Source: Ignavibacteria bacterium (GTDB lineage Bacteria; Bacteroidota; Ignavibacteria; UBA10030). From it: a DNA stretch of 64,000 nt. Under the pieces are notes generated by a model. That model searched no databases and was not told the DNA's origin. It saw nothing but the letters and a program-made list of their open reading frames with translations. Below, piece after piece: positions 9,215 through 18,976 of the stretch. The stretch spans positions 62,001-126,000 of the forward strand of contig VGVZ01000007.1 of NCBI GenBank assembly GCA_016873805.1. The letters are read 5' to 3'. Each line of letters opens with the position of its first letter. Within the stretch, counting starts at the first letter, position 1. The position numbers and the translations under genes were made by a program.

Positions 9215-10011
9215 GAATTTTTCCCCGGAAGGAATGTTGGCTCATCTGTAAGTGGTTGAAGCATATGATGATGGAACTCATCGGACCGTGTTCAAGGATG
9301 AGAAGATCTACTCAAAACCGAGAGTGGTGAAAAATTCGACAGCGAAAGAGACGAAGAGTGTTGAATTATTTGATTCTCAGCCAGAATTTGAACAGTCAAA
9401 CTGTCGATATTTTCCACATTGTTTGTCGAGAAATTCCACACTTTCGTCCTTTCAGGGAGTCGTAACTCGGACTAGCAAAAGATTTCTCCGATGCAGGTCG
9501 AGGCGGAGGAACCAGTGACGTCGAGGTGACGATCGATTCTATGAGAATCGCTCGGTCCTACGGGTGACCCGGATCCAATACCTCACGTACCTTTGCCCAC
9601 GTGTGGGACTCGAACGGGAGATTCGGAGGATGGAAAATCGTAGCTGTATGACTTCCTCATACCATGCAATTGCAGGTATGTTCACCAAGCGGAATATTCT
9701 TGCAAGAGGGGGAGCGGTTGCTGATGATTCCCCTGCACTTTACAGCAGCACAAGCTACTTGGCCCAAAGACATTCCGACAACCGGTTTCCCTACAGAACG
9801 ACACGGAAATGCAAGCTGGGAAAGAAATCAAGCTGTCACAAGATTCCATGAAGAATCTTCGAAAATTCGCACTCTCGCATGCGGGCGATGCGTATTGGCA
9901 CAATCTTGAATTTCAGCAGTTTTCTTTGTACATAAGCGCACGGAACTCCCGCTGGCTTCAAAGTCATCAGGCCGCCGGGAGATTTTCATTTCAATTGTTT
10001 TTAGGCCGAAA

Positions 10012-10677
10012 GTGGATGCACTCCTGATTCTTCCCATTCTCTTGTTTTCCGTGGTTGTCCATGAGGTCGCCCACGGCTTCATGGCTCTCCGACTCGGTGA
10101 CGCAACAGCCAAGGAGATGGGTCGACTTACGCTTAATCCGATCCCCCACATCGACCTGTTTGGTTCCATTCTCGTTCCGCTCTTTTCGTATCTCGCTGCA
10201 GGGAGTGTCTTCATCGCCTGGGCGAAACCCGTGCCCGTCAATCCGATGAACTTCAAGAACGTTAGGCGCGACGATATTCTCGTCTCAGCCGTCGGTCCCA
10301 TCTCCAATTTGGTTGTTGCGATGGCGTGTGCATTCTTAGTCGGTATCTGGAGCGGAGTGATTGGCCCCGTGGACCGCTCTGTGATCGACGTCGACGGATC
10401 GGTTCTGACGCTCCTCCCGAAAATGCTTCTGATCGGAATTACGTTGAATATCTACCTTGCCGTATTCAATCTCATTCCTGTCCCGCCGCTTGACGGGTCA
10501 CATATCGTTGCATCGCTTTTGCCACACGAAGTCGGTGAGAAATATCGTCGGATCGGATTTCTTGGGATTTTCGCACTGATTGTTCTTATGCGGGTCGATG
10601 CGTTTCGAAACGTGGTGATCGCCGTCGTGAAGACACTGCACATTCCGTATGCGCTCATACTTGGCTTGTTTTCATGA
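10012..10677 (+). CDS. Site-2 protease family (M50) membrane metalloprotease
   Basis: VVHEVAHGFMALRLGD (HExxH in TM) and NLIPVPPLDGSHI (NPDG-like motif). Confidence 0.9.
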   Translation: MDALLILPILLFSVVVHEVAHGFMALRLGDATAKEMGRLTLNPIPHIDLFGSILVPLFSYLAAGSVFIAWAKPVPVNPMNFKNVRRDDILVSAVGPISNLVVAMACAFLVGIWSGVIGPVDRSVIDVDGSVLTLLPKMLLIGITLNIYLAVFNLIPVPPLDGSHIVASLLPHEVGEKYRRIGFLGIFALIVLMRVDAFRNVVIAVVKTLHIPYALILGLFS

Positions 10678-11738
10678 CGACGAAGCCGGCACGTCGAATA
10701 CTAATCCTGGCTGAGGGGAAGTTCAGCCAGATCAAATCAAAAACGGCCAGTGTGACCATCGCATATGCGCGAGAAGAGGTTGTCGCTGTGGTTGACAGCA
10801 CGAAGGCGGGGATGACCGCGCACGACGTTCTGGGATACGGAGGCGCAATTCCCATCTTGCGCACACTGGAAGAAGGGTATGCCCTGAATCCCACACACCT
10901 CCTGATCGGGATCGCTCCAACGGGAGGGAAGCTACCGGCAGAGTGGAGAGCCTGGATTTCCTCGGCTATCCGGCAAAGACTTCATATTATCAACGGTCTC
11001 CACACGCTATTGGGGAACGACGAGGAATTCCGCGGACTGGCACAGTCGCATGGAGTTCAATTGATCGATCTCCGGAGCATCCCTCCCGAAGCCAAAGTTG
11101 TTGCCAAGGGAACGTGGCGAACACGGAAAGCGAAGACGATCCTGACCGTGGGCACGGACTGCAACATCGGCAAAATGACGACGTTGATGGAAGTGCACAA
11201 AGATCTTGTGCGTCGAGGCCTGAAGGCCGATTTTGTCGCGACGGGCCAGACCGGGATCCTCATCCGGGGGAGAGGAATCGCGGTCGATGCGATCATCGGG
11301 GACTATGTGGCAGGATGCATCGAACGGGAGATCGACAGATCCGCAGCCGAGGGATATGATTTCATCCTTGTTGAAGGGCAGGGCGCGCTGACCCACATGG
11401 GTTACTCAGGCGTGACGTTTGGACTGATGCATGGGACGATGCCCGATGCGATGATTCTGGTCCATCAGCCGACGCGACTCAAAGACGACTACGGTCTTTC
11501 ACTCCCCGACCTCAATCGAGTGATCCGATTTCACGAAGAGGCAATCCGCTTCTTTCGCGAAACGAAAATCGTCGCAATTGGACTCAATTCTGTCGGACTC
11601 ACCGATGTGGAATCGATGGCGGCGGCCGAACGAATCGAGCGGGAAACCGGCTTACCGACGATCGACGCGTTTCGGTTTGAACCGAACAATATCACGGACG
11701 CCGTGCTTCAATACTTCAATCTTCTCCAACCTGTGTGA
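10674..11738 (+). CDS. DUF1611 family protein (DgcN-like, P-loop)
   Basis: Rossmann-like N-terminus, TVGTDCNIGKMTTLMEVHKDLVRRG P-loop, VEGQGALTHMGYSGVTFGLMHG; resembles DUF1611/DgcN family. Confidence 0.75.
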   Translation: MTTKPARRILILAEGKFSQIKSKTASVTIAYAREEVVAVVDSTKAGMTAHDVLGYGGAIPILRTLEEGYALNPTHLLIGIAPTGGKLPAEWRAWISSAIRQRLHIINGLHTLLGNDEEFRGLAQSHGVQLIDLRSIPPEAKVVAKGTWRTRKAKTILTVGTDCNIGKMTTLMEVHKDLVRRGLKADFVATGQTGILIRGRGIAVDAIIGDYVAGCIEREIDRSAAEGYDFILVEGQGALTHMGYSGVTFGLMHGTMPDAMILVHQPTRLKDDYGLSLPDLNRVIRFHEEAIRFFRETKIVAIGLNSVGLTDVESMAAAERIERETGLPTIDAFRFEPNNITDAVLQYFNLLQPV

Positions 11739-11753
11739 GAGTAGGGAACTCTG

Positions 11754-13022
11754 GTGGAACACTTTCGATACGAAAACAACGAACTGTACTGTGAAGAGGT
11801 TTCGCTTGCCGAACTCGCCGAAGAATTTGGCACGCCGCTCTACGTGTACAGCAAGAACCGGATCATCGACAGCTATCGATCGCTTCAAGAGGGAAGTCCG
11901 GGGAAGAGCGTCAACATCTGCTATGCGCTGAAAGCGAATGCCAATGTCGGCATCCTCAAAGTTCTTGTCGCCGAAGGGTCTGGCGCAGACGTCGCTTCCG
12001 GCGGCGAGCTGTCTCTTGCCCTGAGGGGAGGATTCAGTCCTTCCAAGATCGTGTTTACCGGAGTGGGGAAGCGCGAAGATGAAATCGCTTTTGCGCTGAA
12101 GGAAAAGATCTACTGTCTGTATGCAGAGTCGCTGCAGGAGCTTCAGCTGATTTCCCGTATTGCGCATGCTCTGGGGATAACGGCCCGCGTCGGTCTGCGT
12201 GTGAATCCGCATGTCGATGCCGAAAGTCATCCATACATCACCACGGGACTGAATCATCATAAATTCGGCATTGAGTCGGGAAAGATTATCGAGGCGTTCC
12301 AGTACGCCGCATCGTTGCCGTCGCTGGAGGTTGTAGGCCTTCACACCCATATCGGATCACAGATTCTGAAGCTCGAGCCATACCGCGCGACTGCTCGGTA
12401 TCTTGCTTCTCTTGTGGAACAGCTGAGAGAAACGCAAATCAGGATTTCGCACGTCGATGTGGGTGGGGGGTTCGGTGTCCCGTACGATCATGTGGTTCAT
12501 CATGAAGGATTGGGTCGTGAAGATCGGCCGAACAATTCCGCGCCGGCCGCTTCTGAATTCATCGCGACGCTCTTGCCCATTCTGGAGCCGTCCGGTTGTA
12601 CGGTCTGGATCGAGCCGGGTCGGTCCATCGTGGCGAATGCCGGCGTGCTTCTCACACGAGTACTCTACACGAAAGAGAACCGGAAAAAGAAGTTCGTCGT
12701 GGTCGATGCCGGGATGAATGATCTCATCCGACCGACTCTCTATGATGCTTACCATCAAATTGTGCCGCTGAAGATCGACACATACGAACAGGAGATCGTT
12801 GACGTGGTCGGACCGGTCTGCGAGACAGGGGATTTCTTGGCGCGCGATCGATCGATGTTGAAAACCAAGCAGAATGATCTGCTTGCCGTGATGTCGACGG
12901 GGGCTTACGGATTTGTAAGTTCATCCAATTACAACGGACGACTGAGGCCCGCCGAAATCATGGTCAGTCACGACAAGGTGCGGGTGATCCGCCAGCGGGA
13001 AACATTCGAAGATCTGATCTAG
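11754..13022 (+). CDS. lysA: Diaminopimelate decarboxylase
   Basis: PLP lysine motif YALKANANVGILKVL, HTHIGSQ, EPGRSIVANAGVLLTRVLYTKE, CETGDFLARDR. Confidence 0.93.
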   Translation: MEHFRYENNELYCEEVSLAELAEEFGTPLYVYSKNRIIDSYRSLQEGSPGKSVNICYALKANANVGILKVLVAEGSGADVASGGELSLALRGGFSPSKIVFTGVGKREDEIAFALKEKIYCLYAESLQELQLISRIAHALGITARVGLRVNPHVDAESHPYITTGLNHHKFGIESGKIIEAFQYAASLPSLEVVGLHTHIGSQILKLEPYRATARYLASLVEQLRETQIRISHVDVGGGFGVPYDHVVHHEGLGREDRPNNSAPAASEFIATLLPILEPSGCTVWIEPGRSIVANAGVLLTRVLYTKENRKKKFVVVDAGMNDLIRPTLYDAYHQIVPLKIDTYEQEIVDVVGPVCETGDFLARDRSMLKTKQNDLLAVMSTGAYGFVSSSNYNGRLRPAEIMVSHDKVRVIRQRETFEDLI

Positions 13023-13043
13023 AGAACGAACAAGAGGCGAGAG

Positions 13044-14036
13044 ATGAAGCTGTTTAACGTTGCGGTTGTCGGAGCGACCGGACTGGTCGGACGGACGATG
13101 GTGAAGGTTCTTGAGGAACGCAGGTTTCCGGTTAATCGCCTGACGTTGCTTGCCTCCGAACGGTCGCTGGGGCGAGAGATGAACTATGCGGGACGCTCGA
13201 TTCCCGTTCAGAAACTCGGCCCGGAGAGCTTTCGTCAGATTGAGATCGGACTGTTCTCCGCGGGCGCGACGATCAGTCTTGAATACGCACCGCTCGCCGT
13301 ACAGGCAGGAGCCGTTGTTATCGACAACAGCAGCGCCTTTCGGACGGATCCAGATGTGCCCCTCATCGTCCCTGAGGTTAATCGCCGTCAGATTTTCAAA
13401 CATAAGGGCATCATCGCCAATCCAAACTGCTCCACCATCCAGCTTGTGGTAGTCCTCAAACCTCTCCACGATCGGTTTCACATCAAACGGGTGGTTGTTT
13501 CCACGTACCAATCGGTCACCGGCGCGGGACAAGCCGCCGTCGATCAGCTCGAGGCCGAGCTCGCAAATATTGTTCCTCAACGAAAGAAATTCCCGCATCG
13601 AATCGCTTTCAACTGTCTGCCGCACATCGACATCTTCTTTGACGATGGGTACACAAAGGAAGAATTCAAGATGATGAACGAGACGCGGAAGATCATGGAA
13701 ACCAACATCAAGCTCACGGCTACCACCGTTCGTGTTCCCGTCATCGGCGGCCACAGCGAATCGGTAAACGTCGAGTTCGAGAAGAAGTGTTCGGTTCAAG
13801 AGGTCGTCGAGATCCTGCACCGGGCCCCCGGTGTGGTCGTTCAGGACGACCCGGAAAAGAACCTCTATCCAATGCCCATCACCTCTCATGAGCGGGATGA
13901 GGTGTTCGTCGGACGAATTCGCAAGGATGATACTGTGCCGAGCGGCATCAATTTGTGGGTTGTTGCCGACAACATCCGGAAGGGGGCGGCGACGAACGCC
14001 GTGCAGATCGCCGAGGCGCTGGTGCTGGGACGCTGA
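13044..14036 (+). CDS. asd: Aspartate-semialdehyde dehydrogenase
   Basis: VAVVGATGLVGRTMVKVLEER, IIANPNCSTIQLVVVLKPL, VSTYQSVTGAGQAAVDQL, RVPVIGGHSESVNVEF. Confidence 0.95.
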   Translation: MKLFNVAVVGATGLVGRTMVKVLEERRFPVNRLTLLASERSLGREMNYAGRSIPVQKLGPESFRQIEIGLFSAGATISLEYAPLAVQAGAVVIDNSSAFRTDPDVPLIVPEVNRRQIFKHKGIIANPNCSTIQLVVVLKPLHDRFHIKRVVVSTYQSVTGAGQAAVDQLEAELANIVPQRKKFPHRIAFNCLPHIDIFFDDGYTKEEFKMMNETRKIMETNIKLTATTVRVPVIGGHSESVNVEFEKKCSVQEVVEILHRAPGVVVQDDPEKNLYPMPITSHERDEVFVGRIRKDDTVPSGINLWVVADNIRKGAATNAVQIAEALVLGR

Positions 14037-14086
14037 GAAAAAGAGGACGCCGGCGAGCCATTCCATTCCCAACGATCGATCTCTTC

Positions 14087-15994
14087 ATGCAGACCGAATC
14101 TGCTCTCCATCGAAAACTCCCGTTCCGGGAGCGACTGAAACAAGGTCCTATCTTGTGTGATGGGGCGATGGGCACGCTCCTCGATCTCTACGAATACTCC
14201 GAAATCCCGCACGAGATTCAGAACCTGAAGAACCCCGATATCGTTGAGCGGATCCATCGGGAGTACATCGATGCGGGAGCAGAGATCATTCAAACGAATA
14301 CGTTCGCCGCGAATCGCCTTCGCCTCTCGCAGTACTGGCTTGAAGACCGCTGTGAGGAAATCAATGCACGCGGCGTGGAGATTGCCCGGCGCGCAGCCGG
14401 GAATCATATCTATGTCGCTGGTTCGGTGGGGCCCAGCGGGAAACTCCTGGAACCGCTTGGAAAAGTGGCGCGCGAACAGGCGCGGGATGCATTCCGAGAA
14501 CAAATTGAGGTTTTGGTTGACTCCGGAGTGGATCTCCTTATCCTTGAAACATTCGTCAGTCTGAGTGAGCTCGACGAAGCGATTGCAGCTGCGAAAGAGG
14601 TCGGTGATGTGCCCCTCGTTGCCCAGAAGGCCTTCCCGGAAGATGGTTCAATCCTTTCGGGGAGTTTTCCCGTGGAGGTGGTTGAACATATTATTCAAAA
14701 AGGGGTCGATGTTGTGGGGGCGAACTGCACCGTCGGACCCCAACGAATGTTCAGTATCATCCGGAGCATGTACAAGCATGGTGTGATCCTCTCGGCACAG
14801 CCGGCCGCGGGTATTCCAACTCTTCTCAACGGTCGTTCAATCTATCATACCTCCCCTGAATATCTGGCCCAGTACGCCCGGGAACTGGTTGAAGCGGGAG
14901 TAACCCTCGTCGGGGCATGCTGTGGTTCCACACCTGCTCACATTCGCGCGATCAGAGGAGCGTTGAACGCGCTCGAGAAAACTCAACCGACGGGTATCCG
15001 GCCTGCCGATCACACCGCTTTTCACCCGCCGATGCCAGACTCCCCGAAGATCTCCGGTCCCCGGAAAGGATCCGCAGAAATACGTCCGGAAGAACTCGTT
15101 CCGTCGACGCGATTTGCCGAGGCATTGGGGAAGAAGTTTCTTGTCAGCGTGGAGCTGGACATTCCCCGAGGGTTAGAGATGGACGAAGTCGTCGAGGGAG
15201 CCCGGTATTTGCAGGGACTCGGGGTCGATGCCGTGAATGTCACCGATGGCGCACGCGCGCGGCTCCGCATGAGTCCCATCGCCATAGCCCATCAGGTGCA
15301 ATCGAAGGTCGGTCTTGAAGCAGTGACACATTTGGCGACGCGTGATCGCAATATGATCAGCTTGCAGAGCGAGCTGATGAGTGCGCATGCGTTCGGTCTC
15401 AACAATATTCTGTGTGTGACAGGCGACCCGACGAACATCGGAGATTATCCTCAGGCAACATCGGTCTTCGATATAGATGCAGCAGGACTTATCCGGGCAG
15501 CGAAGTCGATGAACGCTGGGTGTGACATCATGGGAAACTCAATCGGGAGCAGGACGTCCTTCTTTATCGCGTGTGCCGCGAATCCTGTGGCTGAGGACAT
15601 CGAAACGGAGATCCAGAAGCTCCAGAAGAAGGTTGAAGCAGGGGCCGACATCATGTTCACTCAGCCGATCTATGAAATGAAGACGCTCGAGGAGTTTCTC
15701 GATCGCATCGGGAGATTTCGAATCCCCGTCATGGTCGGCGTGCTGCCTCTCCGAAGCTACCGACATGCTGAATTCCTACACAACGAGGTCCCCGGAATCT
15801 CAATCCCTCATTCCCTTCGCGAATCGCTTCGAAAAGCCGGAGACGAGGCGACGACTGTTGGAGTTGAGATTGCCACGCTCTTCCTCCAGGAAGCGAAGAA
15901 GCTCGTCTCTGGGGTCTATCTCATGCCGCCGTTCCGGAAGTATGACGTTGTCCGGATAATTCTCGAGGGAGCGGAAATTGCCGCGCGCGGATAA
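14087..15994 (+). CDS. Bifunctional homocysteine S-methyltransferase / methylenetetrahydrofolate reductase (YitJ-like)
   Basis: N-terminal LCDGAMGTLL...IIQTNTFAANR...GACCGSTPAHIRAI methyltransferase; C-terminal MTHFR-like LCVTGDP...MFTQPIYEM. Start re-set to ATG 14087 (MQTESALH). Confidence 0.9.
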   Translation: MQTESALHRKLPFRERLKQGPILCDGAMGTLLDLYEYSEIPHEIQNLKNPDIVERIHREYIDAGAEIIQTNTFAANRLRLSQYWLEDRCEEINARGVEIARRAAGNHIYVAGSVGPSGKLLEPLGKVAREQARDAFREQIEVLVDSGVDLLILETFVSLSELDEAIAAAKEVGDVPLVAQKAFPEDGSILSGSFPVEVVEHIIQKGVDVVGANCTVGPQRMFSIIRSMYKHGVILSAQPAAGIPTLLNGRSIYHTSPEYLAQYARELVEAGVTLVGACCGSTPAHIRAIRGALNALEKTQPTGIRPADHTAFHPPMPDSPKISGPRKGSAEIRPEELVPSTRFAEALGKKFLVSVELDIPRGLEMDEVVEGARYLQGLGVDAVNVTDGARARLRMSPIAIAHQVQSKVGLEAVTHLATRDRNMISLQSELMSAHAFGLNNILCVTGDPTNIGDYPQATSVFDIDAAGLIRAAKSMNAGCDIMGNSIGSRTSFFIACAANPVAEDIETEIQKLQKKVEAGADIMFTQPIYEMKTLEEFLDRIGRFRIPVMVGVLPLRSYRHAEFLHNEVPGISIPHSLRESLRKAGDEATTVGVEIATLFLQEAKKLVSGVYLMPPFRKYDVVRIILEGAEIAARG

Positions 15995-16119
15995 GCGTGG
16001 AGAGGTCCTCGGGGTGCATTCTGTGACTGAGATTATTGACATTCGTTTGAGCCCTGCCTATCTTAGAAACAGTTTAATTGATTTTCTGGTCTTCATCGTT
16101 TCACCCAGAAGGATTGCTG

Positions 16120-18903
16120 ATGCCACCGGCTGAAGACATAGGCACTCGTAAGCTCGCCGCCATCATGTTTACCGATATCAAAGGATTCTCCCGGAAGATG
16201 GGAGAGAACGAAACGGTCGCGATGGCGCTTCTCAAAGCACACGATGCCATGATGAACGAACTTGTCGCGAAGTACGACGGCAAGGTCATCAAATCGATTG
16301 GCGATTCCTTCATGGTTGACTTTTCCAGCGCCGTGAATGCGGTGAAGTGTGCGATTGAAGCCCAGGAGATCTTCTGGTACTACAACAAGGGAAAATCGGA
16401 TCTCGAGAAGATTGAGATCCGGATCGGGATTCATCTTGGCGATGTGATTACGGACGGCCATGACATATTCGGCGATGGTGTCAATATCGCTTCGCGTATC
16501 GAAGCCGTGACCAGCCCCAACCGCGTCTGCATCTCCCAGGATATCTTCAATCAGGTCAAGAACAAGATGGAGCTCGAGACCTACTCGCTCGGGATGATGG
16601 AATTCAAGAACATTGCGGAACCGATCGAGATCTACGAAATCCTGATGAGTTCAATTCCCGAGCTCTCGAAACCGTCGCGGTTGCGGGAAGAAATTCATTC
16701 GCTCAAGAAAGTGGAGGCGTCTACTCAGCAGGAGGCAGAAGAAGCGCGGAGGGTCGAGGCGGCCAAACGAAAGATCGACGCACGCGAACAGAAAGCCGAA
16801 AAAGAGAAAGAACAGAAAATCAAGCAACATCTGGAGAATGCCCAACTCTTCTTTGATGCAGGGAAGCTGGACGAAGCCGAAACCGAGATCAACGAGATCT
16901 TCAAAATCGTGGCCATCCACGCCAATGCTCAGATTCTCCAGCTGAAGATTGAAGAAGAACGTTTCAAACGGAAGGAACAGAATCGCCTCGAGACCCTCAA
17001 GGAGGAACGACGGAAAGCAGAAGAGCGGGCTCAATTGGTGGAACAGCATCTGCAGCGGGCGAGGATATCCCTCGGTCAGAACAAATATGTCGATGCCCTT
17101 GCGGCTGTTCGCGAGGTCTATCCCCTCGACCCGCACAATGACGACGCGAAGGAACTCGAGGAACGAATCCGGGAAGCAGAACGACTGCGGAACGAACTGA
17201 TGGAGGCGGAAGCGCAGGCGGCCAGGGTGCGAACCGGCGAACCCGCTCCGGTTTCCCGCCCCACAAGAGTCAAAGTCCGCACGATCAGGCAATGGGAGAC
17301 ACAGCAGAAACGAAAGAAATATCTGAAATTCGTAGGCATCGCCGTCGGGAGCATCGTTGTCGTATACCTCTCGGCGACCGTTGTCTACACGGAGGTGAGG
17401 AATCTGATTGTTCCTCGGATTGCATCAGTTGTTGTCCTGCCACTCACCGTCCAGCCAGCCGAAAGTGATACGATCGATGCTGGTTCCGCACTGGCCGCAC
17501 TTGTCACACAAGAGCTTTCGCGTTACAAGCCGTTGACCGTCATCTCGTATTCCACGTCGTCCCAGTTGGGAAATACGGCACCCGATGTTGCCCGGATTGG
17601 ACAAGAACTTGATGTGCGCTACGTTGTCACCGGAACCGTGAACATGCAGAGTCGGTTGTATCGGACAACGTTGAACGTTGTGCAAACAAAGGACGGAGAG
17701 GTCGTCTGGAGCCAATCATTCGATTCGAATTCCCTCGCAGATCCTGCACTGCGCCAGCAGATTGTTCAGGAATTTGTCTCCCTGATGGGAGTGGAACTGA
17801 ATGTCCTCGAACCGGTTCGCCTCACGCGCAATCAGTGGTCGCTTGAATGGTATCTGAGAGGGATGTGGAAGATAGAGCAACCGGAGAAATCACGTGTGGC
17901 GGATGGAATTGTCGATTTACGAAATGCCACGCGCAGTGATTCGACTTTTGCTCAGGCCTGTGCGACGCTTGGGAAAGGGGTGATCCGGCACTACAAACTC
18001 TCGGGCGAATCGGATCTCCAGTTGTTGCGTGAAGCGCACGAATCGAGTCTGCAGGCCCTCAAATTGGATCCCACAAACGTTCTTGCGATTCAGAATCTGG
18101 GGACGATCTTTCGATATCGACAACGCTGGACCGACGCAGAGAACAATCTCCTCGTCGCGTACGAAAATCATCCGGGAAACGCTGAGGTCCGTCGACAGCT
18201 TGCCTTGCTGATGTTGGTTAAAGGGAATGACAGTCGAGCCCTGGAATACGCAACAGAGGCCCATCGACTGGATCCGAGAAACCCCGAATCGCATGAGGTG
18301 CTCGGCGTGATTGCCCATCTCTCGCAGCGCTATGCTGATGCGAGTCGATCCTATGAGCAGGCCGTCAGACTCGGCGGGGATGAATTCCTGTTGACCACTC
18401 GCTACCGATTCTCCGCCTGGCATGCCGAAGGGGTCGGTGCTCGGGCCATTCAAGCGGCGGAACAGATACTCTCCCAGCGCACGGATGACGTTCGGGCATA
18501 TTACTGGATTGGTCGAGCGTACCAATTGGCAGGACAGGTCCAGGAATCAATGAGATTCCTCGAATCCGGTCAGGAACGGGCTCGGGAAATTTTCGATCAG
18601 CAAGGAGATGATCCGCAGGCTCGATCGTACCTGGCGCTGATCTACTCTCGCTTGGGCCGATTCAAAGAAGCAGAGGAAGAGATGTCGCGCGCGCTCGCGG
18701 CGACTCAAGGATCCGGAACGATGCTGTATCGTCAGGCGAGAATGTTCTGGGTTCAAGGGAAGCGGGCGGAGGCGCTGCGGGCTCTTCAGAGCGGCGTTGA
18801 TGCTGAATTCCTTCTTCCGGAGATTTTGAATGCCGATTTCGTTTTTCTGATGCGGGAATCCGACTATCGCAGGATGGTTGTGCCGACGCCATTTCGAGAG
18901 TAG
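16120..18903 (+). CDS. Class III adenylate/guanylate cyclase fused to coiled coil, TM, FlgO/TolB-like domain and TPR repeats
   Basis: FTDIKGFSRKMGE, IKSIGDSFMVDF, GDGVNIASRIEAV cyclase motifs; TM (FVGIAVGSIVVVYLSATVVY); C-terminal TPRs. Start set to ATG 16120. Confidence 0.85.
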   Translation: MPPAEDIGTRKLAAIMFTDIKGFSRKMGENETVAMALLKAHDAMMNELVAKYDGKVIKSIGDSFMVDFSSAVNAVKCAIEAQEIFWYYNKGKSDLEKIEIRIGIHLGDVITDGHDIFGDGVNIASRIEAVTSPNRVCISQDIFNQVKNKMELETYSLGMMEFKNIAEPIEIYEILMSSIPELSKPSRLREEIHSLKKVEASTQQEAEEARRVEAAKRKIDAREQKAEKEKEQKIKQHLENAQLFFDAGKLDEAETEINEIFKIVAIHANAQILQLKIEEERFKRKEQNRLETLKEERRKAEERAQLVEQHLQRARISLGQNKYVDALAAVREVYPLDPHNDDAKELEERIREAERLRNELMEAEAQAARVRTGEPAPVSRPTRVKVRTIRQWETQQKRKKYLKFVGIAVGSIVVVYLSATVVYTEVRNLIVPRIASVVVLPLTVQPAESDTIDAGSALAALVTQELSRYKPLTVISYSTSSQLGNTAPDVARIGQELDVRYVVTGTVNMQSRLYRTTLNVVQTKDGEVVWSQSFDSNSLADPALRQQIVQEFVSLMGVELNVLEPVRLTRNQWSLEWYLRGMWKIEQPEKSRVADGIVDLRNATRSDSTFAQACATLGKGVIRHYKLSGESDLQLLREAHESSLQALKLDPTNVLAIQNLGTIFRYRQRWTDAENNLLVAYENHPGNAEVRRQLALLMLVKGNDSRALEYATEAHRLDPRNPESHEVLGVIAHLSQRYADASRSYEQAVRLGGDEFLLTTRYRFSAWHAEGVGARAIQAAEQILSQRTDDVRAYYWIGRAYQLAGQVQESMRFLESGQERAREIFDQQGDDPQARSYLALIYSRLGRFKEAEEEMSRALAATQGSGTMLYRQARMFWVQGKRAEALRALQSGVDAEFLLPEILNADFVFLMRESDYRRMVVPTPFRE

Positions 18904-18976
18904 TCAGGCGTTCCGACGCTCTCCATCTAATATTGGATCATCCTCCCCCACGACGACACACCGACGTCCACCCCAA

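Noticed and set aside
9595-9640. Possible tRNA T-arm on the minus strand (CCCGTTCGAGTCCC)
   Set aside because: The flanking T-stem does not pair and no acceptor, D or anticodon arm could be folded around it.
12921-14072. 383-aa minus-strand ORF covering asd
   Set aside because: Antisense artefact of codon usage over the well-supported asd gene.
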